A stretch of 64,000 nt of DNA, from the NCBI GenBank assembly GCA_026008535.1, contig BRKX01000004.1, forward strand, positions 16,765,501 through 16,829,500, written 5' to 3'. This document shows positions 24,060 to 35,425 of this stretch, in pieces. Both the position numbers and the translations under genes were made by a program. Each line of letters starts with the position of its first letter. Position 1 is the first letter of the stretch. This DNA is from Perilla frutescens. Lineage: Eukaryota > Streptophyta > Magnoliopsida > Lamiales > Lamiaceae. The notes under the pieces were generated by a model. The model had not been told where the DNA came from. It made no database searches and saw only the letters and a program-made list of their open reading frames with translations.

Positions 24060-24279
24060 TTAAGAGATATATATCAATATTTAAGAGACAATGAGATCGC
24101 GTCATGTCAGCCCTAAATATTCTCTCTGTCTGCAACTATAAATATGGGCATCTATATCGGTTGAAAAACATACCAGAAATCATTTGAAGAGTTCAAAAAT
24201 TTGAGAACAAATTCCATAAGTGAAATTTTTTGAATATTCATGGCGTTCTTGTGGCATTCAAGATGTTCTTCACCAAATT
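24060..24279 (+). repeat. Start part of a Gypsy LTR
   Basis: It carries a TATA-like CTATAAATATGGGC at about 24137. It ends CATTCAAGATGTTCTTCACCAAATT, matching the LTR copy at 45277-45300. A Copia element follows at 24280. The rest of this LTR appears to lie, inverted, at 41325-41000. The left border is uncertain. Confidence 0.55.
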
Positions 24280-24996
24280 TGAAAAATGATAATCCGTGCT
24301 ATTCGTATTTTAGTTATCTACTTAAAATCTGTTCTGTGATATGTGTGGGACAGATGCAAGAACATAAAAGAATAAAGCAGTAAAAACGCACGAGATGGCA
24401 ACCCAGTTCGGTTCAACCAACCTACTCTGGGGGGATTGCTCCCAAACTTGAAGTTCCGACTGTTACTCCTTCGAAGAGGGTATTAAGGATCTTACACATA
24501 CAAGTCTCTCGCCTTATGTCGCCCGTTCTTCTCCTCAAACTCTTTCGCTAGCCGAAAGTTGTAAGATCCCCTCACAACGGTGACACTAGACTATCTCTAG
24601 CTACCCACGACTTTAACTTACAATCTCTCCCGAGATTGCGTACAAAACGGAATAAAAATTCCCTCACGTGTTTCACTCGTAAACACTCAAAACTAGTTTA
24701 TCACGTTGAACATTTTAATGAACAACTACTAGTTACAAAAAGACCACAAACTGATTCTAACACTAGAATCTAAACAAAATATAAGTGGTACCGATTGCTC
24801 CTCAATTCGGTCTTCTTATAGACTTGGCATCGATCTCCATCCGCTAACTAGGTAAGTGGATTGTGGTTTGTGGCCTTCCAAACGTGTGTAGATACTTCCC
24901 AAGTGTAGGAGGGTTGTTTCAGCACCGGATCTACACAATAAGGCAGTAAAGAGAATCTATCTTGACCTTCCAAACTGGTTTGGCGCAAGATCTTTC
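24280..24996 (-). repeat. 3' LTR of the Sirevirus-like Copia element, outer part
   Basis: This stretch matches the + strand LTR at 41326-42233 in reverse. Together with 32982-33175 it gives one LTR of about 911 bp, split by a Gypsy insertion at the CTTTC at 24992-24996. No primer binding site follows the outer border, so this is the 3' LTR. Confidence 0.85.
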
Positions 24997-26055
24997 TGAT
25001 AAGGACGTGCAAGGCAATGAAGAAGATGATCTGGAGCTGCAGTTTAAAGGTCCAATGACGCATTTGCGAGCTAAGAAGTTGCAAGCTTATTTACAAGCTT
25101 CTATTCGTCGCAAATTCAAAATTCATGAAGATGAAGTCAAGGGCAGCTCGAGATTGATCACCATGCTATCCATTGATGATGATGAAGATAGCATGAAGAC
25201 GTGAGAAGAAGAATGATGCCATTTGGACGTGTGCATGAAAAGTTATACACGTTTGCATGGGAAATCGGGAGTTGTTGTTTTTCATGCAAAGGTGGAAAGA
25301 ATTAAACATAACATGGGCCACGAATTAATTTGATAAATTACAGCCCATGTCGTGTTAATTAAGGTCCAATAGGCGAGATTCCAAGCCCAAAAATCAGTTT
25401 GGGATTTATCCTTATCTAGTTAGATTTAGATAGATTTTTGTTATCTTATTTTTGGTATCTTTTGATTTTATCCTAGATTGATTAGGATTAGTGTTTGGAT
25501 CGATTTTTATCCCTTTTCTAGAGCTGATTTTCATCCCCGTATGTCCCTATAAATAGGACTACTATGTTACATTCAAAAGTTAGACAATTGCAAGTAATAA
25601 AGAATTTATTCTCAATCTGTCTCCTGATCTTTTATTGATCGAATTTTATACAAACAATTCTATTGATTTAGCAAACCAATAGTCTTATTCAAGTTCTTCA
25701 GGGTGCATTCAAGTACTTGGGAGAATTGCTATCCGGAGAAGTTAGACGCACGCGTTCGAGTTATCATCCCGGGTTCGTTCGAGTTAGCCGATCCACAACA
25801 CTACCTTCACCGCCGCAAAAGCCACCTTTCACGACACACACCGCCGCCTTCACCGCCATTCGCCACCGTACCATCCACCATCAAAGTGTACCAAGTGTTT
25901 CAATCGAGTCTTAGTTCAAGTCTACGTGTTTCTAGTAAGTTTTATCTTGTTTTGAGTTGGATTGATTCCATTGTCTTCTAGCTGACGTTGTTCGTTCTTG
26001 AAGTCTTTCGCGCACATAAAACTCGTGTCTTGGATACATTGTCCGGGTCACATTA
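24997..26055 (+). repeat. 5' LTR of the Gypsy element
   Basis: It has the same length and order as the 3' LTR, with scattered single-base differences. The first 200 bp encode the end of a pol-like C-terminus (GPMTHLRAKKLQ) ending at 25204. A TATA-like CCCTATAAATAGGAC is at about 25545-25560. The inner end is followed within a few bases by TTGGCATCAGAGCC (26060-26074), a primer binding site related to initiator-Met tRNA. Confidence 0.9.
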
Positions 26056-26909
26056 TAAATTTGGCATCAGAGCCGTGTCAGCTCTGCTGGTCGTGGTTCA
26101 ATCCGACGTGTCAAATACGTGCCATTTATATATCATACGTGTCATTTAATTTTTATATCGAGTCTTTTATAATCTTATTTATATTCATTGAAAAAAAACA
26201 AAAAAGAGAAAGAAAGTATTCGGCAAAAAAAAATTGCCGATTAAAAAAGAAAAAAACAAAAAAAAAAACGAAAAAATCAGACTGTTCTACTTGTTTTCAA
26301 TTTTAATTCCTTATTTTTAGATTTGTTCCATATATTTAGGGATTCTTAGATTTGTTTACATTGGTCAAACACATCCAAAATCCTTATTCCTTATCCATTA
26401 GATTTCTTACCTTGTTTAGATTGATTTCATCCTAATCTACATCTATTCAAGATCTTTCCATCCTCACCCATATCTAATCAAATCCTCCATCCTTATCCAT
26501 CCCTATTTTCGATCCTAATCACTAGAGGGATTCGAAATTTCCATCTCTTTCCTACATACATCCGGTTCACATTGTACACCACATAGTCCATACACCCATA
26601 CACACATACACCCATACACCCGTGGTCTACATACACCAACCCGTGAATACTCATTCCACACACCTACTTCTACTCTTAGCAACCTTCCGGCTTGATTCTA
26701 TCCGTTGGAGCTTTAAGAAGACCTAGATGAGCTAATCAAGAAGAAGACTATTTTCGATCAACCCACCCCCATATTCATTCACACACGTGCATCACATCTT
26801 TGAGAGTAAACACGAGTGAAAAAATCAAGAGTGACATACACGAGCGTTTGTGAGGAATTGTGAGGTTCTACTTCACTTTTTCTTCACATTTGTTCGTTTT
26901 GCAGGTACA

Positions 26910-28560
26910 ATGAAGAAAGGAAACAACAAAGAGGCATCTACTCCACCCTTTAAGGAGCCGAGATCACCCAACACCCCAGGTGAGCAGTCTTACTCATCCG
27001 AACCACAGTGGGATGCCAAGTACCAATATGAAGCCCTAGCTAAGCACTTTGAGCGACAGACTCGTCTACTGAAAGACGAACTTGGCAACCAAGTAGCTGA
27101 GTTGCAAGAGGAGCTTGCCAAACTAAGATCCTAATCGACCGTATCCCAAACAGTCCAAGGAGATCCTGAGAAGAGGCCACTCGAGCCTCAAGATGAAGAG
27201 ACGAGGCAATCTGAGCCTCAAACTAATGCAGAGAGACGATCTGAGCCTCAAAACAACACAGAAGAGGCGTCCTGATCCCCAGAATGAAGTACATGGCTGA
27301 CGCCAGCAGCAGAGGAATGTCAACAGGCCACTGCCTGTACAGCAAGATGTTCAAAGGCCACCCCGTGAGCCCGCCTTTGAAGAAGACTTTAATTACAAAT
27401 ACGATTCCTACACAGCCAGTGGTTATGAAGATGATTACGTACCACAAGGGCGAAGAGACCGCCATGGCCGACCCTGAGGTCCCCATAAGCGTGCAAACTA
27501 TCATGATGATGATGATGGTAGGCTCAACAACATCAAGACGAGCATACCTGAGTTTGAAGGCCTTCACGATCCCGATGTTTACTTAGATTGGGAACGTAAG
27601 GTAGAGAAGATCTTTGCATGCTACAAATTTTCAGAGCAAAAGAAGGTGCAACTCGCATGCTTAGAGTTTAGAGGCTACGCAGACTCATGGTGGGAAATGC
27701 AACAAGAAAGAAGACGCAGAAATCACAATCCACCAATCGACAATTGGGAAGAAATGAAAGGATTCATGCGTGGTCGTTTCATCCCAATGCACTATGAAAG
27801 AGAGCTTGAAAAGAAGCTCAATCGTGTCAAGCAAGGTACTAGATCAATCGAAGAGTACCACAAGGAGTTGGAGACGCTCTTAAATAGAGTTGGAAAGTAG
27901 GAGACCTTAAATGCTACCATCATTCGGTACATTGAAGGTATGAATCCTGATATTGCATGTGAAGTCGAGCTCAGAGACTTCACCAGTGTAGAAAGAATGG
28001 TGCAGTACGCATCGATCGTGGAAAGGCAGATAAGAGAGGGTCACCGTTGATCCCACTTCAATTCAGCCCCTACACGCCCTTCATTGAGTAAAGGTACACC
28101 TTCCACATCACTTTCCACCCCTTCTACTGATGCTACACGATCAAGAGGTCCATCCGGACCACCCGAACGGTGTTTCAACCATTCTACACCGTAGTCCAGC
28201 CGTAGACCCGAATCTACGCCACCCACTCAGCCTCGGTCGAACCCCACTTGGCCAACCCAAGGTATGACGCCACCCAATGCAGCCCCTAATCGAGCTCGTG
28301 ACATTCAGTGTCACAAATGTCAAGGTTGGGCCACTTTCAAGCTCAATGTCCAAACCGGCGAGTTCAGTACTTAACCGAAACAAATGAAGTCGAATCAGCC
28401 AGTGAGGATGAAACAGAGCCAGTGGACGACGTCATACATGATAAAGAAGTCAAGAATGATGCAGCCCATGATCAAGTCGATCCGGAGGCTCAACAAGTCA
28501 GTTTGGTCACAATCCGGAGTTTGAGCATCATTCGAGAAGAGGAATAAGGGCACCAACGGG
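26910..28560 (+). pseudogene. Gypsy gag, decayed
   Basis: The ATG at 26910 starts MKKGNNKEASTPP, which is open to 27134. After several frame changes the core gag reads at about 27540-28050 with DPDVYLDWERKVEKIF, WWEMQQERRRR, MRGRFIPMHYERELEKKL and GTRSIEEYHKELE. These are the conserved retrotransposon gag motifs. A knuckle-like CHKCQGW segment near 28308 lacks its later residues because of a frame change. Stops at 27132, 27898 and about 28050 break it. Gag would form the particle for reverse transcription; this copy cannot. Confidence 0.82.
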
Positions 28561-28589
28561 AGAATATCTTCGACACCCGTGCAGTGATA

Positions 28590-31500
28590 CAAGGTCACAC
28601 ATGTTCTATGATTATTGACAGTGGCAGTGTGATCAATGCTATTAGTCAATAAGCAGTTGAAAAGCTTGGTCTACCCGTTCAACAACATGCAAAGCCTTAC
28701 AGATTGCAGTGGCTTACAGATAGAGGCGAGATACGCGTGGTTCACCAGGTAAGTGTCTCATTCTCAATCCATAATTTTTCTGACACTGTTCTGTACGACG
28801 TTATCCCTATGGATGCGGCACACTTGTTGTTAGGCAGACCTTGGCAGTATGATCGACATGTAGTTCACGATGGATGTCTGAACACATACACCGTTGACTT
28901 AGATGGCCGAATCAGCGCCTTGAGGCCATTAGCACCTAAAGACGTTGCTATGGATCAGCAACACATCAAAGAGAGGTTCAAAGAGGAAAAGGCGAAGCAA
29001 GCAGTCGCAAAACGGGCCCTAAAAGCCACGGCCGAAACCTCAGCCCTCAGACAGCCCCTTGCCGCCGCCTCTTCACCTTCCAAACCACCTCATTCGGACT
29101 CCTTAGCTGTGAAAAAGAAGAAAGAATCGAGTACAAAAAAGCCTCACGTGAAGAGCTTGTTTATTTCAGTGAAAGGAGTTCAGAAAGCCGTTAAAGCAGG
29201 TATGCCCCTTGTCCTACTCACATTTAAGAGCAGTGCTACTAATGATTGTTTGCCTAGTGATGTGCAACCCTTACTTGACGAGTTCAAGGACATTTTTCCT
29301 GAGGAGATATCTGGAGGACTTCCACCAGTGCGAGGAATCGAGCATCAGATCGATTTCATCCCCGGATCCGTGCTTCCCAATCGACCAGCCTATAGGACGT
29401 CCCTTGAAGAGACTAAGAAGATAGATAGACAAGTCAAAGAGCTGTTGGAGAAGAAGAAAATTCGAGAAAGCTTGAGCCCGTGTGCCATTCCAGTGATTCT
29501 AGTGCCAAAGAAGAACAACGAATGGCGTATGTGCATGGATTGCCGTGTAATCAACAAAATCATGATAAAGTATTGTTTTCCCATCCCTAGATTAGATGAT
29601 ATGCTTGATGAGTTATCTAGTTCGCGTGTCTTTTCTAAAATTGATTTGCGTTCTGGTTATTTTCAAGTACGTATGCAAGAAGGTGATGAATGGAAAACTG
29701 CATTTAAAACAAAGCATGGTTTGTATGAATGGCTTGTTATGCCTTTTGGTCTCACTAATGCACCAAGAACATTTATGCGTTTAATGAATCATGTTTTGCG
29801 TGAAGTGATTGGAAAGTATGTAGTTGTGTATTTTGATGACATTCTGATTTATAGTGACACGACACATACACATATGCAGCACCTTAGACACGTTTTTGAG
29901 CTACTTAGGAAGTCAAAATTATATGGTAATCTGTCTAAGTGTTCTTTCTGCATGAATAAAGTCATTTTTCTAGGCTTCGTTGTGAGTTTACGTGGTATAG
30001 AAGTAGACCGTTCCAAAATCAAAGCGATTGAGGAATGGCCCACTCCTAAGTCTGCAAGTGATGTGAGATCTTTCCACGGCCTTGCTGGCTTTTATCATCG
30101 CTTTGTGCATGATTTTTCCAGCATAGCTGCACCGCTTACTGAGTTAAGCAAGAAAGATCGCAAGTTTGAATGGGGTCCTGTTCAAGAGCATGCATTTAAC
30201 ACTTTAAAGTCTTGTTTATGTAATGCGCATGTTCTTGCTCTCCCGGACTTTAATAAAACTTTTGAGATTGAATGTGATGCCTCAAACAAAGGGATTGGTG
30301 CTGTTTTGATGCAGAAACAGCGTTCAGTCGCCTATTTCAGTGAGAAGATCCATGATGCAGTCCTTCGTTATTCTACCTATGACAAGGAGTTGTACGCACT
30401 TAAGAGAGCTTTAGAGATGTGGCAGCACTACTTGTGGCCTAAGGAGTTCGTGATTCACACGGATCACGAGAGTTTGAAGCATTTGAAAGGCCAACAAAAT
30501 CTGAACAAGCGACATGCACGATGGGTAGAGTTTATCGAGTCCTTTCCGTACGCCATCAAGTATAAAAAGGGCACTGAAAACGTGGTTGCAGATGCATTAT
30601 CAAGAAGGTACGTTCTCTTTAACCTTATGCATGCTAAGATGTTGGGATTTGATGCAATTAAGGAGTTGTATGCATGTGATGAGTTCTTTGCACCGATCTA
30701 TGCTCTTTATTGCTCTAAATCTCGTTCACATTATGGATATTTCGTGCATGAGGGTTTCTTGTTCAAGGGTTCACAGTTATGTATTCCTAAGTCTTCTATG
30801 CGTGAGTTGTTAGTTCTTGAATCGCATGCGAGAGGTTTCATGGGTCACTTTGGTGTGTCTAAAACGTTAAAATTGCTGCATGAACATTTCTTTTGGTCAC
30901 GTATGAAGCATGATGTTGAGAATGTGTGTAGTAGATGCATTACATGTAGAAAATCGAAATCTACCTCACACCCGTTTGGTTTATACACGCCTCTACCAGT
31001 CCCGTCTTCACCGTGGATTGATTTATCTATGGATTTCATACTTAGTTTACCATGGTCTAGGTCTGGTCGAGATTCCATATTTGTTGTAGTTAATAGGTTT
31101 TCCAAGATGGCTCATTTCATTGCATGTAGGAAAACCGATGATGCTGTACACATAGTCAATTTGTTCTTTATACATGTTGTGTGTTTACATGGAATACCTA
31201 GAACTATTGTTAGTGATAGGGATTCTAAGTTTCTTGCACATTTTTGGCGTGTACTATGGGGTAAGTTAGGTACCAAACTGTTATTTTCTACTGCATGTCA
31301 TCCACAAACTGATGGACAAACTGAAGTAGTTAATCGCACTTTAGGTACTTTGCTGCGTGCTTTAGTTAAAAACAACTTGAAATCATGGGAAGATTGTTTG
31401 TCATATGCTGAATTCGCCTATAATAGAGTTGTGCATTCATCTACCAACATGTCTCCATTTGAAGTTGTTTATGGTTTTAATCCACTAACGCCTAATGATC

Positions 31501-31646
31501 TGTTGCCTTTACCTGTTGAGCATTTAACAAGTGTTAAAGGTACAAGAAAAGTGGAACAAGTTAAGGAGATGCATGAGAAAGTACGTGAGCATATTATAGT
31601 CGTTGGCGTACGTAATGTTGTTCAAAAGAACAAACGGCGCAAATAG
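28590..31646 (+). CDS. Gypsy pol: protease, RT, RNase H, integrase
   Basis: The protease site IDSGSV lies at about 28615, just before an in-frame TAA near 28651. From 28704 the frame is open for 980 residues. It contains the protease tail (HLLLGRPWQYDRHV) and RT (MCMDCRVINK, KIDLRSGYFQVRM, MPFGLTNAP, and YFDDILIYS with both catalytic aspartates). RNase H follows (ECDASNKGIGAVL, YDKELYAL, HTDHESLKHL, VADALSRR). Integrase comes last, with an H-H-C-C zinc motif (HARGFMGHFG ... CSRCITCRKSK) and the DDE core (MDFILSLP, SDRDSKF, GQTEVVNRTL). A single TAG at 31644-31646 stops it, and the frame resumes at once to 31883. Catalytic residues look intact in RT and integrase, so loss is recent. A + strand element gene, not a host gene. 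Confidence 0.93.
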
Positions 31647-31917
31647 TTGATTTTCCAGTCCGGAGATCGCATTTGGATTCATCTGAGTCCTGGATGGTTT
31701 TCTAGCTTGAGAAAGTCGAAATTGATGCCAAGAGGAGATGGATCATTCACCGTGTTGAGTCGAGTCAATGACAATGCATATCGCATTGATTTACCCGGTG
31801 AGTATAAGTATTCGTCTACATTTATGTTGCTGACTTATCTCCCTTTTCTGCAGATGATGAGTTCGAAGATGATGAGCCCTTGAATTCGAGGACGAATTCT
31901 TTTCAGCAGGGGGGGAA
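31647..31917 (+). pseudogene. Gypsy pol C-terminal tail and polypurine tract
   Basis: In the pol frame after the TAG the sequence reads FQSGDRIWIHL, SKLMPRGDGSF and NDNAYRIDLPGEYKYS, the usual GPY/F-like integrase tail of Gypsy elements. It stops at 31881-31883. The GAATTCGAGGACGAATTC palindrome-like stretch and the run CAGCAGGGGGGGAA directly precede the 3' LTR and serve as the polypurine tract. Confidence 0.8.
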
Positions 31918-32976
31918 TGATGAAGATGTGCAAGGCAATGAAGAAGATGATCCGGAGCTGCAGTTTAAAGGTCCAATGACGCGTTTGCGAGCTAAGAAGT
32001 TGCAAGCTTATTTACAAGCTTCTATTCGTCGCAAATTCGAAATGCATGAAGATGAAGTCAAAGGCAGCTCGAGATTGATCACCATGCTATCCACTGATGA
32101 TAAAGAAGATAGCATGAAGACGTGAGAAGAAGAATGACGCCATTTGGACGTGTGCATGAAAAGTTATACGCGTTTGCATGGGAAATCGGGAGTTGCTGTT
32201 TTTCATGCAAAGGTGGCAAGAATTAAACATAACATGGGCCACGAATTAATTTGATAAATTGCAGCCCATGTCGTGTTAATTAAGGTCCAATAGGCGAGAT
32301 TCCAAGCCTAAAAATCAGTTTGGGATTTATCCTTATCTAGTTAGATTTAGATAGATTTTTGTTATCTTATTTTTAGTATCTTTTGATTTTATCCTAGATT
32401 GATTATGATTAGTGTTTGGATCGATTTTAATCCCTTTTCTAGGGCTGATTTTCATCCCCCTATATCCCTATAAATAGGACTACTATGTTTCATTCAAAAG
32501 TTAGACAATTGCAAGTAATAAAGAATTTATTCTTAATCTGTCTCCTGATCTTTTGTTGATCGAATTTTATACAAACAATTCTATTGATTTAGCAAACCAA
32601 TAGTCTTATTCAAGTTCTTCAGGGTGCATTCAAGTACTTGGGAGAATTGCTATCCGGAGAAGTTAGACGTACGCGTTCGAGTTATCAACCCGAGTTCGTT
32701 CGAGTTAGCCGATCCACAACACTACATTAACCGCCGCCAAAGACACCTTTCACGACACACACCACCGCCTTCACCGTGGTTCGCCGCCGTACCAGCCACC
32801 ATCAAAGTATACCAAGTGTTTCAATCGAGTCTTAGTTCAAGTCTACGTGTTTCTAGTAAGTTTTATCTTGTTTTGAGTCGGATTGATTCCATTGTCTTCT
32901 AGCTGACGTTGTTCGTTCTTGAAGTCTTCCGCGTGCATAAAACTCGTGTCTTGGATACATTGTTCGGGTCACATTA
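31918..32976 (+). repeat. 3' LTR of the Gypsy element
   Basis: It starts TGATGAAGATGTGCAAGG and ends GGGTCACATTA, followed by the target duplication CTTTC. It includes the coding tail GPMTRLRAKKLQAYL to a TGA at 32123-32125 and a TATA-like CTATAAATAGGAC at about 32468. Confidence 0.92.
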
Positions 32977-33175
32977 CTTTCCAACAAGGAAACTGCCATA
33001 AATAGAGTGTCCCTAATTCTGTCTGGGACATACTTTGGAACAGTTTCACCAACTGTTCTTCTTTTCTTGCACAACGAAAAACAAAACTTCATGGGACATA
33101 CCCAGGCACACTTTGTCGAACATATCTCGCCAATTCAACAACACAAATACTTAGTGCATGATGGTGGCACTAACA
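32977..33175 (-). repeat. 3' LTR of the Sirevirus-like Copia element, inner part
   Basis: Read on the - strand, it starts TGTTAGTGCCACCATC at 33175. A purine tract, AAAGGGGGAGAT, lies directly before it in the element (33176-33187 on the + strand as complement), as expected for a polypurine tract next to a 3' LTR. It continues at 24996 beyond the Gypsy insertion. Confidence 0.88.
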
Positions 33176-33499
33176 ATCTCCCCCTTTGGCGTTTATGGTC
33201 GACAATTATCATCACGATCTGCACAACACTTGAATAACCTTCGCAGATCAACAATATATCAAAAAAGTGATATATTTAAAAACTGTCAGAGACAGTTACA
33301 AGCACACGCCCCCTGAATCTGAATTAGGAGTGTCTTCAACCTGATCAGAGCATTGAGTCGCAATTTAGAACTGCATTGTCAGTTGATCAAAAAAAATGAG
33401 CACACGCTCAACACAACAGCAAACATAGGCCTTCACCAGCATCGGCTTTCTCCTTCACCATCAACTTTCTTCTCCCCCTTAATTGTTGCAAAAAACGGC

Positions 33500-35425
33500 A
33501 AACACCATGCGTCAGACAGGAGAGGCAGCAGCATCAACGGCATCTGTATCAGCCGGCTTGTCAGTAGTAGGGATAGCCGAAGCACTCGTCACATCAAGCG
33601 GTGATGCAAGACCAAGAGCCCTGGCACGGAGATCAGTCAGCAAGGCCTCCAGCTCTTGCTTCCGGGTTTTAAAAGTCCAAATTCACTTGCTCAGGAACAC
33701 CACTTCGCATTCCAAGGACTTTATGTGTCTGTCAAAGAAAACAGATGTGACAGAAAAAGAAGCTGCAGATCTGTCTGGGACAGATGATGGCACAGATGTA
33801 AAGTGTTCAGCAGCATCTCGGACAGGGACATCTGGAGCATGCTGGGAAGAAAAAAAACTTGTGGCTTATCATCAGCGGCTGGGAAACGGGAGCATACAAG
33901 TCATTGGTAGAAACCACATCATGCTGAGCCATGATGATGCTAAAAATGAGGCCAGGATAGCCAACCGGTTGCTGGGCACGAGCAGATTCAACATGAGTAA
34001 AAAATGCTCAAATATGATCAGACCAAGATGGAACTCTCGACGAGTGCCTACTTTAAACAGCAACAGAGCCATATGCTTGCCCATAGTAGAATCATGTGTA
34101 CTGGGCAACCAATTCCGAACAGCAACCTTGTGCAGTATCGAATACTTCACACTCAAGTCTGAAGCTAACAAAGCACGCCTAGAGGGCCAAACACACCGAC
34201 TTCCCCCAGTCAATTCCGACACAACTTCATTCATATCAAACACCGGCGCAGGGGCAACAACATTCTCACGGCCCAAAAACTCATTAATCACCGCAGGAGA
34301 AAAAAAGCAATCCAATAACCCTGCACATAAACAGAAAAAACATGCTCATAGGAAGCATCACGCATGCGCGTGGACAAGTTGGCATAAAATTCAGGAATGA
34401 CAGCAGCAATGAAAGGAGGTGCAGTATAAGCAGATTTCTTTGAATCAAAGTCCTCTGAATCGGAATCTGATCTATCTGGAACAGACTTAGGGACATCCTC
34501 TGCTTCTTCTTCAGAGGGGAAAGGAGTTCTGGCTTGCTTCATCAGCGGGCGACGACATCCCAACATCAACCCCATCCTCTACTCAGACACACTCCGTGTA
34601 ACACGGCAAGCAGGAACCACATCAGACTTCTTAGCTAAAGCCTTTTTCCTAGAGGGCTTCACCGATTTGGAGGGTTTTGATGAAGACCCATTCTTAGCAG
34701 CAACTTTCTTGGATATGGGGATTTTTGAAGAAGACACCTTCTTCGCAGCAACCTTTGCCAACACATTCGATTTCAAATTTACGATAGGTGTGTCATCTTC
34801 ATCATCAGACACCGGAGGAGTGACTGGAACATCTCTCAACTCCAACTTGTATTTGGACCCGTGAGTTTTGGAGGAGGTAGCCTTTGAAGGTGGAACAGAA
34901 TCAGCCTCATGAACAGGAGAATCATCATCGAGAAATGAGATATCAAGATCTTCTTCACCTTGACCTTGATCAAGGGTTTCAGCAGCTGCAACAAGTGACA
35001 CTTCACGTAGGAGAACTTGAACAGTGAGAATGGGTGTGTCACTAAACACAGGAATGGCAGCAAGTATAGACGGAGCTTGAACAAACTTCAGAGCATCAAG
35101 AGATGCAGCAAATTCCTTAATTGAGGTAGGCTTTTTGCCAACAGCAGAGGTGGTGACATCATCTTCATCGAGCACTAAAGAGACATCAACATCTCCAACG
35201 GTCTCTATTACGGCCACAATCGAAGCATCCACAGTTTCCGCAGTCACCATAGGAGGAGAGGATGGCTCTTCAGAAACCCTAAGAGAAGGTTGAGCAGCGA
35301 GATCTGTCTCAGACACAGATCTAGGCGGTAAAGCAGCAGAAACAGGATGATAAGTGGCAGCAGCACTTGCACCTGCAAAATTAAAGTCAACACCAAAGGG
35401 ACCTGGTGTATTCAGCGGGGAGGCA
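33500..35425 (-). pseudogene. Envelope-like ORF, unit A (downstream copy)
   Basis: The segment 35460-34579 is open (293 residues), rich in Ala, Ser, Val and acidic residues, with a basic SSSKPSKSVKPSRKKALAKK stretch near its end. After a stop it continues at 34575-34288 with RRPLMKQARTPFP and PEFYANLSTRM. Then, shifted by a T homopolymer near 34310, it continues at 34315-33872 (SPAVINEFLGRE, LSVKYSILHKVAVRNWLPSTHDST). These are the motifs of the plant Sirevirus envelope-like or putative plant transposon protein family, whose function is not established. No clear transmembrane segment is seen. Stops and frame changes make it a pseudogene. Confidence 0.68.

Larger units (their letters stand above)
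24997..32976 (+). mobile_element. Nearly complete Ty3/Gypsy retrotransposon
   Basis: Two 1,059-bp LTRs (24997-26055 and 31918-32976) start TGAT(A/G)A and end GGGTCACATTA. A 5-bp duplication, CTTTC, flanks the element (24992-24996 and 32977-32981) and interrupts a Copia LTR that is intact elsewhere in the window. Inside are a primer binding site, a decayed gag and a long pol with RT before integrase (Gypsy order). A G-run polypurine tract abuts the 3' LTR. The high similarity of the LTRs suggests it is younger than the Copia element it sits in. I did not see a chromodomain. Confidence 0.93.

Noticed and set aside
33483..34400. 305-residue + strand open frame
   Set aside because: It is antisense to the envelope-like unit, whose motifs are on the - strand; the + strand reading shows no domain.
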